This document shows positions 17,252 through 27,022 of a stretch of 37,680 nucleotides of DNA, piece by piece. Within the stretch, counting starts at the first letter, position 1; each line of letters opens with the position of its first letter. This stretch comes from Gammaproteobacteria bacterium (GTDB taxonomy: Bacteria; Pseudomonadota; Gammaproteobacteria; UBA9214). The notes under the pieces are model-generated. The model searched no databases. It was not told the DNA's origin and was given only the letters and a program-made list of their open reading frames with translations. The stretch covers positions 1 to 37,680 of the forward strand of contig JAJDNX010000012.1 in assembly GCA_022340485.1 (NCBI GenBank), read 5' to 3'. Position numbers and translations under genes: made by a program.

Positions 17252-17258
17252 GGCCTCA
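17233..17258 (+). terminator. Hairpin overlapping the cpdA stop codon
   Basis: GGCCTCAA (17233-17240) and TTGAGGCC (17248-17255) form a perfect eight-pair stem with a seven-base loop that spans the TGA stop. TGAGGCCTCA (17249-17258) is also a perfect palindrome. No T-run follows, so a rho-independent role is uncertain. It lies between cpdA and the convergent end of gspF. Confidence 0.45.
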
Positions 17259-17295
17259 ACTGCAACTTCACACACATCTCCCCACCTGACATTCG

Positions 17296-18513
17296 TTACT
17301 GCACCAGCTGGTTTAAATCAAAGATCGGCAGCAGGATCGCAAGCACGATAATCAGCACCACTCCACCCATCAACAGGATCAGCAGCGGCTCGAACAAGCC
17401 GAGCACCGCGGCAATCATGGTTTCTATCTCGCGTTCCTGGTTGATGGCCGCTCGTTCCAGCATTTCTTCCAGCTTACCGCTTGTCTCACCACTGGCAATC
17501 AGGTGTACTGTCATGGGCGGAAAATAACCGCTCCTTTCAAGTGAGGCAGCAATGCCCGCCCCTTCACGCACACGTGCGGCTGCCTCTGCGACCGCTTCCC
17601 GCATGGGGACATTGGACATCACCTGTGCAGAGATACGCATGGCCTCCAGCACGGACACACCACTGGCCGTCAGGATACTGAAGGTACGTGCGAATCGCGC
17701 CGTATTCAGCCCCTGTTCCAGTTTACCGACCAGCGGCAAGGACAGTTTCAGGCGATGGAAACGTCGGCGGTTATCCTCTATGCGAAGCAGGTAGGTGAAG
17801 GCAACCGCGGCCGCTGTCAATGACACCAGGATGAGAATACCGTTACTGCGCATGAAATCGCTGACGGCAATCAGACCAATCGTCAGCGGTGGCAAATCCT
17901 GCCCGATGTTGTCAAACACCTGGACAACCTGGGGTACAACATAGGTCATTAACCCGCCAACAACCAGGATGGCGACGATCGTCAGCATCGCCGGATAGAA
18001 TACGGCCAGCTGGATTTTTTGCCGCATCTGCTGCCGGTTCTCGGTATAGTCGGCAAGCCGTTCCAGTACACCTTCCAGGTGACCAGACTGCTCACCAGCC
18101 TCGACGGTGGTGCGATACAATTCGGGAAAGATATGCCTGAAGTCACCGAGGCCGGATGCCAGGGTATGGCCCTCCATGACACGCGACCGCACCGCCAGCA
18201 GCATACTTTGCAATCGGGGTCGGTCAGTCTGCTGGGCAACAGCACGCAGGCATTCCTCAAGTGGCAGAGCAGCCCGTACCAGTGTTGCCAGCTGCCGCGT
18301 AATCAGGGCAAGGTCGGTAGGACTGATACCACGCTTGAACAGCGTGGAACGCTTACGGCCGACGGTTTCGCGTTGGGCAACTTCCTGTACTTCCAGAGGC
18401 ATAAGCCCCTGGTCACGCAATTGCTGGCGCACCTGTCGCGGGGCATCACCTTCGATAACGCCCTTTTTCTCACGCCCGCTACTGTCCAGCGCGGTATATT
18501 CGAAGGCACCCAT
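17296..18513 (-). CDS. gspF: Type II secretion system inner membrane platform protein GspF
   Basis: This 405-residue polytopic inner membrane protein forms the platform of the type II secretion system beneath the pseudopilus. The N-terminus FEYTALDSSGREKKGVIEG is standard for GspF. Two tandem GspF domains follow, with the repeated signatures ALPLEECLRAVA and SGVSVLEAMRISA. Three membrane segments lie near 170-195, 220-245 and 375-398 (LFEPLLILLMGGVVLIIVLA). The length matches the family. It is the last gene of gspCDEF, 59 bases after gspE, and no gspG follows although that gene normally comes next. PilC is the main alternative, but GspC and GspD in the operon settle the system type. Confidence 0.93.
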   Translation of the reverse strand: MGAFEYTALDSSGREKKGVIEGDAPRQVRQQLRDQGLMPLEVQEVAQRETVGRKRSTLFKRGISPTDLALITRQLATLVRAALPLEECLRAVAQQTDRPRLQSMLLAVRSRVMEGHTLASGLGDFRHIFPELYRTTVEAGEQSGHLEGVLERLADYTENRQQMRQKIQLAVFYPAMLTIVAILVVGGLMTYVVPQVVQVFDNIGQDLPPLTIGLIAVSDFMRSNGILILVSLTAAAVAFTYLLRIEDNRRRFHRLKLSLPLVGKLEQGLNTARFARTFSILTASGVSVLEAMRISAQVMSNVPMREAVAEAAARVREGAGIAASLERSGYFPPMTVHLIASGETSGKLEEMLERAAINQEREIETMIAAVLGLFEPLLILLMGGVVLIIVLAILLPIFDLNQLVQ

Positions 18514-18572
18514 TGACTAGTCAGATAATGCCAGGCATATGCAAGCGAACAGGGACATTACGGATGACGTGC

Positions 18573-20096
18573 TTAATCACCCTGGGTCACACGCAAGACC
18601 TCCTCTACCGAGGTCAAACCTTCCAGCACCTTGCGCCAGCCATCCTGACGGATACTGGGTGAGTGTTCACGGGCGAGCCGATCCAGTCCGATCTCGCCTT
18701 CTCCGTCATGGATCATTGTACGCATGGTGTCATTCACGGTGACCAGTTCGTAGATACCGGTACGCCCGCGGTAGCCAAGCTGATTACAGGAAGCACAGCC
18801 CCGCGGACGGTACAGGGTTGGTGGATTCTGTTCCACGACACCCAGCGCACGGCAATCTGCCGCAGCAGCTGTATAAGGCTCCTTGCAGTCATCACAGAGT
18901 ACCCGTACCAGGCGCTGCGCCAGTACACCAATCAGGCTCGATGACAGCAGGAATGGTTCCACACCCATGTCGCGCAAGCGGGTCACCGCACCAACGGCGC
19001 TGTTGGTATGCAGCGTGGAAAACACCAGGTGCCCGGTCAGACTGGCCTGCACAGCAATCTCGGCGGTTTCAAGATCACGGATCTCGCCGACCATGACCAC
19101 ATCCGGATCCTGACGCAAAATGGCCCGCAGCCCGCGTGCAAAACTAAGAGCAACCTTGGTGTTGACCTGAGTCTGGCCGATACCATCAAGGTAATATTCG
19201 ATGGGATCCTCGACCGTCATGATATTGCGGCGCTTGCTGTTGAGACGTTGCAGAGCAGCATATAGTGTCGTGGTTTTACCGGAACCGGTCGGGCCGGTTA
19301 CCAGGATAATGCCGTGTGGCCTGTTAATGAGTTCGTCAAGCTCATCGCGGTCCCGTTTTGCCATACCAAGATGTTCGAGATCCAGACGACCGGCCTGCTT
19401 GTCCAGCAGACGCAATACGACGCGTTCTCCATTACCCGAAGGCAGTGTCGATACGCGCACATCGACGGCCCGGCCTGCGACCCGCAAGGAGATACGGCCA
19501 TCCTGTGGCAGGCGTTTCTCGGCAATATCCAGGCGCGCCATCACCTTGATACGGGATACCAGCAGTGGAGCCAGAACCCGTTGTGGTTCCAGCACCTCTC
19601 GCAGCACGCCATCGCAGCGGAAGCGCACCACCAGCCTGTTTTCAAACGGTTCAATGTGAATATCCGAGGCATTCTCTTTCACTGCCTCGGTGAGCAGTGC
19701 ATTAATCAGACGGATAATGGGTGCATCATCCTCACTCTCTAGCAGGTCTTCCGGTTCGGGTAGATGCTGGGCGATATGCATCAGGTCCATGTCATCACCC
19801 AGGTCACCCATCATCAGCATGGCTTCATTGGAATCCTGCTCATAGGTGGCCGCGAGCCGGCTGTCGAAGGTTTCCTGGTCAACCAGCTTCAGCTTGAGGG
19901 GTTGCCCCATGAGTCGGCGCAATTCAACAATGGCTACGGGCTTGATCATGGCCGTATGCAGCACGACGACCTTGCCATCTTCCTCGCCTGCGACCAGTAC
20001 ACCGTGCCGCTTGGCGAACATAAAGGGTGGGCGCCGGGGCACAGCCACATCCCTGATGGGCAGGGCCTCCGTATCCTGCAGTGGACTTTGCTTCAT
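18573..20096 (-). CDS. gspE: Type II secretion system ATPase GspE
   Basis: This 507-residue secretion ATPase powers pseudopilus assembly from the cytoplasmic face. The Walker A site GPTGSGKT is at 268-275, the Asp box VEDPIEYY at about 295-302, and Walker B near 331-341 ([12 protein letters not shown]), followed by the His box [13 protein letters not shown]-terminal zinc site with two CxxC pairs (CDDC near 396, CASC about 30 residues later) is typical of GspE/PilB ATPases. The N-terminal domain before residue 130 would contact GspL, which is not encoded here. The gene starts nine bases after the gspD stop, so it is in the operon. Confidence 0.95.
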   Translation of the reverse strand: MKQSPLQDTEALPIRDVAVPRRPPFMFAKRHGVLVAGEEDGKVVVLHTAMIKPVAIVELRRLMGQPLKLKLVDQETFDSRLAATYEQDSNEAMLMMGDLGDDMDLMHIAQHLPEPEDLLESEDDAPIIRLINALLTEAVKENASDIHIEPFENRLVVRFRCDGVLREVLEPQRVLAPLLVSRIKVMARLDIAEKRLPQDGRISLRVAGRAVDVRVSTLPSGNGERVVLRLLDKQAGRLDLEHLGMAKRDRDELDELINRPHGIILVTGPTGSGKTTTLYAALQRLNSKRRNIMTVEDPIEYYLDGIGQTQVNTKVALSFARGLRAILRQDPDVVMVGEIRDLETAEIAVQASLTGHLVFSTLHTNSAVGAVTRLRDMGVEPFLLSSSLIGVLAQRLVRVLCDDCKEPYTAAAADCRALGVVEQNPPTLYRPRGCASCNQLGYRGRTGIYELVTVNDTMRTMIHDGEGEIGLDRLAREHSPSIRQDGWRKVLEGLTSVEEVLRVTQGD

Positions 20097-20105
20097 ATGG
20101 ACTGG

Positions 20106-22154
20106 TTACTCGTATATCACGTCTGAGTTGCTCGTTGGCTGTGCACTGCCCCCCGCGGCAGCAGGGGATTCACCGGGTTTTACTGGCACCGGCTTGGTTC
20201 CCGGAACCGGGACTATCGTGTAATCCTCAATGTTTGGTAACACGGGTTGCTGCTCGCCAGGCATCAAATTGATACCATCGTTATTCTGCTGCATCTGCCG
20301 CACACGGATATCGTTGTATTTGTAATTGGTATAACTGTTCATGTGCTCCGCATCACGCAAGATCACCGGGTGAATAAATACCATCAGGTTGGTCTTTTTG
20401 ACATCTGATGTCTTGGATCTGAACAGCGCACCGAGAAACGGCACATCTCCCAGCAAGGGAACCTTCTGGACACTTTCCAGTACCAGCTCCTCGATCAAAC
20501 CGCCGAGCACAACCACCTGACCGTCATCCACCATGACATTGGTCTTGATGGAGCGCTTGTTGGTGACAATATCGGAGGCGCCCGCGACACTGTCCGCAAT
20601 GCTGGAAACCTCCTGTTCAATATCGAGCCGCATGGCATCGCCTTCATTGATCTGCGGCTTGATCTTGAGTGTCAGGCCGACATCCTCGCGCTGTATCGTC
20701 TGAAAAGGATTGGTAGCACTGTCCCCCGCACCGGTACTGGTAAATGATCCCGTCACAAAGGGTACATTTTCACCAATAACGATTTCCGCCTCTTCATTAT
20801 CGAGCGTCACCAGCGTTGGCGTTGACAGGATATTGGTATTCGCGTCCGAGGCCAGTGCGTTCAGGACCATCGCATAGTTGAAGCTGTTGCTGCCGAAACG
20901 GCCAAAGCCGACCAGGGCACCATCCAGCAGTGTTGGCACGGTACCTCCATTCTTTGCCGCGATCGCTGCATTGGTAACGTCCGCAATTGGACTGCCCGAA
21001 TTGGAGTAATTGATTACACCGATCGGGCCGCGATTGTTACCGGTATCGCCAGCGAATATCCACTGCACCCCCAGATCTCTGGCCGTATCTTCGCCGACCT
21101 CCGCGATGATGGCCTCCACCAGCACCTGCGCACGGCGAATATCGAGTTGACTGATGACACGCTTCAGGGTGCGCATGATATCCGGTGGCGCGGTGATCAC
21201 CAGCGAGTTGGTCGATTCATCCGCCTGGATATCGAAGCTGCCCCGCGATGAAGTCGTTGCCTTGCCCTTGCCCGTCTGGGTTTCCTGCTCCTCGATCTTG
21301 CCAACTCCCATCAGCGTATCGACGATCTCGGTCGCCTCTGCATAATGCAGGTAGATGACGTCGGTATTGCCACCTGCATCCAGCGGGGTATCGAGGTGTG
21401 AAATAATGGCGCGCATGCGCAGCCGGGAACTGCGATCACCACCCAGTAACACGCTGTTCGTGCGTTCATCGGCTACCAGCACCTGACCTGAGGCAGCCGC
21501 TGCACCCTTGGCTGCGGCCGGTTCGGCACGATTCAGATTGGTCAGCACACGCACCACCTCGGTCGCAGAAGCATGCTGAAGCGCAATGATCTCAATTTCG
21601 CTGTCACTGACCTGGTCAATCCTGCGTATGATGGTCAACAGACGATCTACATTGCTGGCACGGTCGGAAATAATCAGTACATTGGTTGCCGGATAAGCGG
21701 CCAGGTGGCCCTGTTGTGGCACCAGGGGCCGTAGTATGGGGACCAGCTGGGCAGCAGCAACGTTGTCCACCTGCACAACCCGTGTCACCATCTCGTCTCC
21801 TCTTCCAGGCGACTTTTCATTTGCCGTGGGGATACCATCCTGCTTGGCGTTGACATCCGGCACGATCTTGATGACCTCACCACTGGGTACCGCAGCGAAA
21901 CCGTGCACCTTGAGGATCGACAGGAAGACCTGGTAGACCTCCTCACTGTCCATTGGCCGGGACGAGATCACGGTCACCTTGCCCTTGACACGTGGGTCGA
22001 CAATAAAGTTTCGGTCCGTGACTTCCGCGACGGTGCTGATCAAGGCGCTGATATCTGCATCTTTCAGGTTCAGCGTGACGGTCTCGGCCTGCACCTGCAA
22101 GCAGATCAGCAACGAGGCGAGCAGCAATAATCTGAATTTGGTAGAAATTCTCAT
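20106..22154 (-). CDS. gspD: Type II secretion system outer membrane secretin GspD
   Basis: This 682-residue protein forms the outer membrane channel for folded exoproteins. A signal peptide (about 1-23, ending CLQVQA) is followed by the N0 domain (VTLNLKDADISALISTVAEV), N1-N3 repeats with the typical ATNVLIISDRASNVDRLLTIIRRID and ADESTNSLVITAPPDIMRTL, and the secretin core. That core contains VLVEAIIAEVGEDTARDLGVQW, SRPTL-like LSTPTLVTLDNEEAEIVIGENVPF, and VVVLGGLIEE with KVPLLGDVPFLGALFR. The C-terminal tail (about 620-682) is low in conservation and may bind a pilotin. It follows gspC by 80 bases and overlaps no other gene. Confidence 0.95.
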   Translation of the reverse strand: MRISTKFRLLLLASLLICLQVQAETVTLNLKDADISALISTVAEVTDRNFIVDPRVKGKVTVISSRPMDSEEVYQVFLSILKVHGFAAVPSGEVIKIVPDVNAKQDGIPTANEKSPGRGDEMVTRVVQVDNVAAAQLVPILRPLVPQQGHLAAYPATNVLIISDRASNVDRLLTIIRRIDQVSDSEIEIIALQHASATEVVRVLTNLNRAEPAAAKGAAAASGQVLVADERTNSVLLGGDRSSRLRMRAIISHLDTPLDAGGNTDVIYLHYAEATEIVDTLMGVGKIEEQETQTGKGKATTSSRGSFDIQADESTNSLVITAPPDIMRTLKRVISQLDIRRAQVLVEAIIAEVGEDTARDLGVQWIFAGDTGNNRGPIGVINYSNSGSPIADVTNAAIAAKNGGTVPTLLDGALVGFGRFGSNSFNYAMVLNALASDANTNILSTPTLVTLDNEEAEIVIGENVPFVTGSFTSTGAGDSATNPFQTIQREDVGLTLKIKPQINEGDAMRLDIEQEVSSIADSVAGASDIVTNKRSIKTNVMVDDGQVVVLGGLIEELVLESVQKVPLLGDVPFLGALFRSKTSDVKKTNLMVFIHPVILRDAEHMNSYTNYKYNDIRVRQMQQNNDGINLMPGEQQPVLPNIEDYTIVPVPGTKPVPVKPGESPAAAGGSAQPTSNSDVIYE

Positions 22155-22234
22155 GGTCTTATCTCAAAGGCAGCGCATCTGTGCTGACTATCCTATTGTA
22201 TAGATATCGGTAATCCAGCTCTTTATCTAACGGC

Positions 22235-23155
22235 TCAATCTGTTTCTTCGGGCCATTCCAGGCTCAGTACTTCTTCCTGATCATTGCGCATCACCGTCAC
22301 GCTCACTGATTCACCGGTCTGCATACTCTTCAGCGCACGCGCACTGTTTGCCGGGTTATCAAGCTTAATATCATTGATCTGAATGGCTACATCACCTGCT
22401 TGCAAACCCACCTGTTCGAACAATTCCGGATCTCGTCCCGGGGACAGCACATAGCCAATGGTGCTTCCATCTTCTCCACGCTTCGGAGTTGCCCGAATCA
22501 GATCGGATACCTTGGCAGGCGCCTGCCTTAACTGCTGGCGCACGGAATTCAGCCGTTGTCGCGAGCTGCTGCCCGAAGTGATTCTGGAGACGTAACGACT
22601 GGCAGCAGTATTGCTGGCAGTCGTATTGGAAGGTATCTTGTCTTTTGGCAACCGCAGTGTCTCGTAGCGGCCATTGCGTTTCAGGATCACCCGGTCAGGA
22701 TGTATTTCACTCAATTCCGCATTACCCGGGAGTTCCTTGCCAATTGCATACTGCTCTTCCTTGCCGCGCGGATCGGCAATGATGGCCCGCGCATGTACTG
22801 GATCATCCGATGACAGCACACCTCTGAGTATCAACTGGAGTTTCGTCTCCGGTGCCTCAATCGGGATTTCCTCCTGCACCGGTTGACTGCCCTGTTCCGC
22901 TATCCCCATTAAATGCCAGCCAGGTATCTGGCTAATCAACTGCCGATCCGGGTTGACTGGCGCCGATGCCGATACTGCGACAGTCTTGGGCGGTTCCACC
23001 ACTTCCGGTGGTGACAGCAGGCCCCATGTCAGATTCGCCAGGATACTGGCAATCCAGATCACCAGCAGCAGGTTGATAACCCATATGACGTGCTGAGTAT
23101 GCCGACTTTGCAGCAAGCGAACCAGGTCAGCCTGTTGAAACGAGAGTGTCTGCAT
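22235..23155 (-). CDS. gspC: Type II secretion system inner membrane protein GspC
   Basis: This 306-residue inner membrane protein connects the platform to the secretin. One transmembrane helix lies near 24-47 (VIWVINLLLVIWIASILANL). The periplasmic HR domain covers about 75-165 (GWHLMGIAEQ, LRGVLSSDDPVHARAIIAD, YAIGKELPGNAELSEIHPDRV). A PDZ domain lies at the C-terminus (about 225-300; GYVLSPGRDPELFEQVGLQ, GDVAIQINDIKL). ATG 23155 is preferred over a TTG one codon upstream. It starts six bases after the rhlB stop, so the secretion operon may be read from the rhlB promoter. Confidence 0.92.
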   Translation of the reverse strand: MQTLSFQQADLVRLLQSRHTQHVIWVINLLLVIWIASILANLTWGLLSPPEVVEPPKTVAVSASAPVNPDRQLISQIPGWHLMGIAEQGSQPVQEEIPIEAPETKLQLILRGVLSSDDPVHARAIIADPRGKEEQYAIGKELPGNAELSEIHPDRVILKRNGRYETLRLPKDKIPSNTTASNTAASRYVSRITSGSSSRQRLNSVRQQLRQAPAKVSDLIRATPKRGEDGSTIGYVLSPGRDPELFEQVGLQAGDVAIQINDIKLDNPANSARALKSMQTGESVSVTVMRNDQEEVLSLEWPEETD

Positions 23156-23161
23156 CAAGAA

Positions 23162-24454
23162 TTATCGCTGTCGATTCCGGTTGCCTTCCTGCCTGTGAGA
23201 AGCTGGCTTGCCGCGCGCGGGCCTGCGACGGCCACCACCCGGCTTGGGTGACGGACGCTTAATTCTAACCGGTGGTTTAAGTTCTGCAATACAATCCACC
23301 GGCACAGCCTCTACCGGGATCTTGTGTCCGATATAGGCCTCGATCTCCGGCAAGGAATAGACAAAATTCTCACAGGCAAAGCTGATCGCATCGCCGTCCT
23401 TGCCGACACGCGCTGTGCGGCCGATACGGTGAACATAATCTTCGGCATCCTGCGGCAAATCATAATTAAACACATGGCTGACATCGGGGACATGCAGACC
23501 GCGCGCGGCTACATCCGTGGCAATCAATATGGGTAACTTTCCGCCCTGGAACTCCTTGAGCAGGCGCTGGCGCTTGGTCTGTGGCACATCGCCCGACAAC
23601 ACGGCAGATTTGAAGCCATTACCCTCGAGGTAGGCCCAGACCCTTTCGGCATTGCGCTTGGTATTGACAAACACGATGCTGCGGCTTGGATCACCGTGGC
23701 TCAGCAAGCCAATCAGCAACGGAATCTTCTCTTCATTCGAGGTGTGATACACCACCTGCCTGACACGATCAGCAGTCACTTTCTCCGGCTCTACATTGAC
23801 GTGCACCGGGTTGTTCATGTGCTCGTAGGCCAGTTCCTGCACACGGTGCGAAAGGGTTGCCGAAAACAGCAGACCCAGACGCCGTTGAGGTGGCGGACAA
23901 CGACGAAACAGGTAACGAATATCTTTGATAAAACCCAGGTCGAACATACGATCGGCCTCATCCAGAACGATGACTTCGGCCATTTTCAAGTTAAAAACAT
24001 GCTGTTTGAAATAATCGATCAATCGTCCCGGTGTACCGATCAGTATATCGACACCTGCCATGATTTCGTCACGCTGCTGGTCGTAACCGGTACCACCATA
24101 GGCCAGTACCGGCTTCAGGCCGGTATGCCCGCCAATCACCAGGGCATCACGATGTATCTGTATCGCCAGTTCTCGTGTCGGTGCAAGGATTAATGCACGC
24201 GGCTGATTCGGCTTGCGCTGCTCGTTTGCCTCATGGGTGAGCAACTGGTTGTACACGGCAACCAGGAAGGCCGCCGTCTTGCCGGTCCCGGTCTGTGCCT
24301 GACCAGCAACATCCCTTCCGGAAAGAACCACCGGCAGGGTTTCAGCCTGAATCGGGGTGCACATTGAAAAGCCGGCATCTTCAATACCTTGCATCAACTT
24401 ATCCGGCAATGAAAAGTTCGAATAAGGGATTTCGGTCAAATGGGTTTCAGACAT
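23162..24454 (-). CDS. rhlB: DEAD-box ATP-dependent RNA helicase RhlB
   Basis: This 430-residue RNA helicase unwinds RNA, in E. coli as part of the degradosome. It follows RhlB closely from its first residues ([15 protein letters not shown]). The motif series is complete: Q motif ([14 protein letters not shown]), Walker A AQTGTGKT (about 53-60), [18 protein letters not shown] at 165-168, SAT, and the C-terminal [18 protein letters not shown] and [10 protein letters not shown]. The final 45 residues are basic and proline-rich ([14 protein letters not shown]). It is divergent from trxA-rho as in E. coli. The gsp operon starts six bases after its stop, an unusual linkage. Confidence 0.93.
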   Translation of the reverse strand: MSETHLTEIPYSNFSLPDKLMQGIEDAGFSMCTPIQAETLPVVLSGRDVAGQAQTGTGKTAAFLVAVYNQLLTHEANEQRKPNQPRALILAPTRELAIQIHRDALVIGGHTGLKPVLAYGGTGYDQQRDEIMAGVDILIGTPGRLIDYFKQHVFNLKMAEVIVLDEADRMFDLGFIKDIRYLFRRCPPPQRRLGLLFSATLSHRVQELAYEHMNNPVHVNVEPEKVTADRVRQVVYHTSNEEKIPLLIGLLSHGDPSRSIVFVNTKRNAERVWAYLEGNGFKSAVLSGDVPQTKRQRLLKEFQGGKLPILIATDVAARGLHVPDVSHVFNYDLPQDAEDYVHRIGRTARVGKDGDAISFACENFVYSLPEIEAYIGHKIPVEAVPVDCIAELKPPVRIKRPSPKPGGGRRRPARGKPASHRQEGNRNRQR

Positions 24455-24918
24455 ATGGAGTCACATTCAGGCCTGTCAGGCGGCACAATAATATTTTTTG
24501 ATTTCGCATTATATTTCAAATGCTTGTTAATTTGCCATTGATTGTTTTGGCATCAGGATGGTTGCCTTGCCAGGAACAAAAATGACTGGCGACGCAGTTA
24601 TCGGCCTCGTTAACCAGGCGCGGAATTTCCAACAGTGCATGTCTTGCCCCGCATGAACCTGCATGGCAAGACGACAATGACACCGGAAGGATACAGCAAA
24701 AAGTGCACACCGGACTTGTAAAGTCGGCTGATTTAGGCTGAAATATGCTCAAGTTTGAGTATGGTCCATTCTGATTACTGCTCTATACACGTTTTTCCCG
24801 GAAAAGACCTCGACAAACCGCACAGCGGGATTCCATTTTCTTATCACAACGGGCACGGCCCTACACCCCGATTCACAACTTTTGATGCAAATACATTCTT
24901 TCAAGGAGATTTCTGACA
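24455..24918. other. Divergent regulatory region between rhlB and trxA
   Basis: The 464 bases between the divergent starts hold no convincing gene. On the minus strand TATAAT (24513-24508) lies 54 bases before the rhlB start and is a likely -10, with a weak -35. An eight-pair hairpin is formed by GTCTTGCC (24641-24648) and GGCAAGAC (24665-24672). A TATACA at 24784-24789 could be a -10 for trxA. A 78-codon minus-strand frame at 24516-24752 shows no recognisable features and is cysteine-rich by chance. Confidence 0.45.
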
Positions 24919-25245
24919 GTGAGTGATGACATTCTGTACGTAACTGACGACAGCTTCGAAACAGACGTACTCAATTCTACCGACCCCGTACTGGTCGATT
25001 ACTGGGCCGAATGGTGTGGCCCCTGCAAGATGATCGCACCAATACTTGAAGAAATCGCCAGCGAGTACAGCGGCAAGGTCAAGATCGCAAAACTGAACAT
25101 TGACGACAACCCGCAGACCCCTCCCAAGTACGGCATACGCGGCATACCTACCCTGATGCTGTTCAAGAACGGCGAAGTGGAAGCAACCAAAGTAGGAGCC
25201 TTGTCCAAATCTCAGTTGACTGCGTTCCTGGACAGCAACATTTAA
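24919..25245 (+). CDS. trxA: Thioredoxin
   Basis: This 108-residue thioredoxin reduces protein disulfides in the cytoplasm. The active site WCGPCK carries Cys33 and Cys36, and the cis-proline motif [13 protein letters not shown] is intact. Its length and sequence are those of standard TrxA. Translation starts at GTG 24919, supported by AAGGAG (24903-24908) upstream. It lies next to rho, as in many gammaproteobacteria, but a separate promoter before rho makes co-transcription only partial. Confidence 0.97.
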   Translation: MSDDILYVTDDSFETDVLNSTDPVLVDYWAEWCGPCKMIAPILEEIASEYSGKVKIAKLNIDDNPQTPPKYGIRGIPTLMLFKNGEVEATKVGALSKSQLTAFLDSNI

Positions 25246-25248
25246 TTA

Positions 25249-25277
25249 TTTACCCTACAGCCATCCATCACTATAAT
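25249..25277 (+). promoter_or_regulatory. rho: Candidate rho promoter
   Basis: TTTACC (25249-25254) and TATAAT (25272-25277) are exactly 17 bases apart, a good sigma-70 promoter just after the trxA stop. Transcription would start near 25284 and give a leader of about 160 bases before rho. In E. coli, rho is also controlled in its leader by Rho itself. Confidence 0.6.
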
Positions 25278-25389
25278 GAGGACGTTGCTTGAAAAGTCTC
25301 GCGAGTAGCGCGTGCCGAACGCACACAATAACGCCCTGCCGCAAGTCAACACCCTCTAGAACAAAGCACCCCGAATACCCGTTTTTCTC

Positions 25390-25403
25390 CGGCCATATGG
25401 CCG
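25390..25403. promoter_or_regulatory. Perfect 14-base palindrome in the rho leader
   Basis: CGGCCATATGGCCG is self-complementary over 14 bases and sits 42 bases before the rho start codon. As DNA it could be an operator; as RNA it would be a poor hairpin because it has no loop. No function is assigned. Confidence 0.5.
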
Positions 25404-25444
25404 TCATTATTCATCCAAAAAATAACCTGTAACAAAGGCCATCT

Positions 25445-26701
25445 ATGAACCTGTCTGAACTCAAACTCAAACCAGCCGCCGAACTGGTGGCCATTGCCCA
25501 GGAAATCGGTGCGGAAGGCACCGCACGCTCACGCAAGCAGGACATCATCTTCTCGATACTCAAGGCACACGCCAAAAAGGGGGAAGACATCTTCGGCAGC
25601 GGTGTACTGGAAATATTACAGGACGGGTTTGGTTTCCTGCGATCAGCGGACAGCTCCTATCTGGCGGGTCCGGACGACATCTATGTATCACCGAGCCAGA
25701 TCAGGCGCTTCAGCCTGCGCACTGGCGATACCGTGGACGGCAAGATACGCCCACCGAAGGACAGTGAACGCTACTTCGCATTACTGAAGGTTGGCACCAT
25801 CAATTTCGAGAAACCCGAGAATGCCAGAAACAAGGTCGCCTTTGAAAACCTGACCCCGCTGCACCCCAATAACCGGCTGGTACTGGAGCGAGGCAATGGC
25901 AGCACGGAAGACATCACCGCACGTATCATTGACCTGGTAGCACCCATCGGCAGAGGGCAACGCGGACTGATCGTATCCCCACCGAAAGCCGGCAAGACCA
26001 TGCTGCTGCAGAACATCGCACAGTCAATCGCCTCCAATTATCCGGAGGTTTATTTGATCGTACTGCTGATTGACGAACGTCCCGAGGAAGTTACGGAAAT
26101 GTCACGCTCGGTCAAGGGTGAAGTCGTGTCAAGCACCTTCGACGAACCGGCAAGCCGCCATGTACAGGTTGCCGAGATGGTGATTGAAAAGGCACGCCGC
26201 ATGGTGGAGCACAAGCATGACGTGGTGATCCTGCTGGATTCCATTACCCGCCTCGGCCGCGCCTACAACACCGTGGTGCCATCCTCCGGCAAGGTATTGA
26301 CCGGTGGTGTCGATGCCAACGCACTGCAACGTCCGAAGCGCTTCTTTGGTGCAGCCCGTAATATCGAGGAGGGTGGCAGCCTGACCATTCTCGCCACCGC
26401 ACTGATTGATACCGGTTCACGCATGGATGATGTTATTTACGAAGAGTTCAAGGGCACCGGCAACTGGGAGATCCATCTTGACCGCCGCATCGCGGAAAAA
26501 CGCGTCTACCCGGCAATCAACCTGAACCGCTCGGGTACCCGCCGTGAGGAACTGCTGACGGATGCCAAGGAACTGCAAAAGATGTGGATCCTGCGCAAAC
26601 TGCTGCACCCGATGGATGAACTGGCTGCCATGGAATTCCTGCTCGACAAGCTCAAGTCCACCAAGAACAATAATGAGTTCTTCGATTCGATGAAGCGCTA
26701 A
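25445..26701 (+). CDS. rho: Transcription termination factor Rho
   Basis: This 418-residue hexameric RNA-dependent ATPase terminates transcription. It is full length and highly conserved: the N-terminal helix bundle [18 protein letters not shown], the RNA-binding cold-shock domain ([21 protein letters not shown], about 53-72), the P-loop SPPKAGKT (178-185), the Q-loop/R-loop region ([19 protein letters not shown]) and Walker [12 protein letters not shown]. The frame begins at ATG 25445 after AAAGG. It has its own promoter and a long leader. No N-terminal insertion is present, as expected for a proteobacterial Rho. Confidence 0.98.
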   Translation: MNLSELKLKPAAELVAIAQEIGAEGTARSRKQDIIFSILKAHAKKGEDIFGSGVLEILQDGFGFLRSADSSYLAGPDDIYVSPSQIRRFSLRTGDTVDGKIRPPKDSERYFALLKVGTINFEKPENARNKVAFENLTPLHPNNRLVLERGNGSTEDITARIIDLVAPIGRGQRGLIVSPPKAGKTMLLQNIAQSIASNYPEVYLIVLLIDERPEEVTEMSRSVKGEVVSSTFDEPASRHVQVAEMVIEKARRMVEHKHDVVILLDSITRLGRAYNTVVPSSGKVLTGGVDANALQRPKRFFGAARNIEEGGSLTILATALIDTGSRMDDVIYEEFKGTGNWEIHLDRRIAEKRVYPAINLNRSGTRREELLTDAKELQKMWILRKLLHPMDELAAMEFLLDKLKSTKNNNEFFDSMKR

Positions 26702-26740
26702 TACCAGCGCGCCTGTTCCCAGCACCTGACAATCAAACAA

Positions 26741-26992
26741 TAGCCACGGAAGGACACGGAAAAAATAAATGCTATTCTAGACAGAAGCCATATAGAAAAA
26801 AAACGCTCGCCAAAGCTGCTGCTCCTGCAGACGCCCCCTTACCTACGTCCAGCTAGGCAAGGCACAAACATCGTAAAGGTTTATGTGATGTTCACCTATG
26901 CAAAGTAATATTTTTTTCATTACGTCTTTGCCAGAGAAATTGCTGCCTTTACGGGCGGACAGTGGGTATCTTTCGGTGTTCTGCCGTGGCTA
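26741..26992. repeat. Family 1 copy 2: 252-bp element with long spacer between inverted arms
   Basis: The left arm (26743-26761) and right arm (26971-26990) match the family arms, but they are separated by about 210 bases instead of the usual 20-60. The inner sequence has no gene. It contains a small imperfect stem (GCAAAG at 26900 with CTTTGC at 26926) that resembles repeat family 2. It fills the gap between the convergent stops of rho and htpX. A tiny non-autonomous mobile element and two independent half-repeats are both possible. Confidence 0.65.
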
Positions 26993-27022
26993 AATATTTA
27001 CCCCTATCCGTTTGCACTCGCC

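Noticed and set aside
17296-23155. The gsp genes as a type IV pilus system
   Set aside because: GspC with HR and PDZ domains and the GspD architecture identify a type II secretion system.
24516-24752. 78-codon minus-strand frame between rhlB and trxA
   Set aside because: It overlaps the rhlB promoter region and is not recognisable as a protein.
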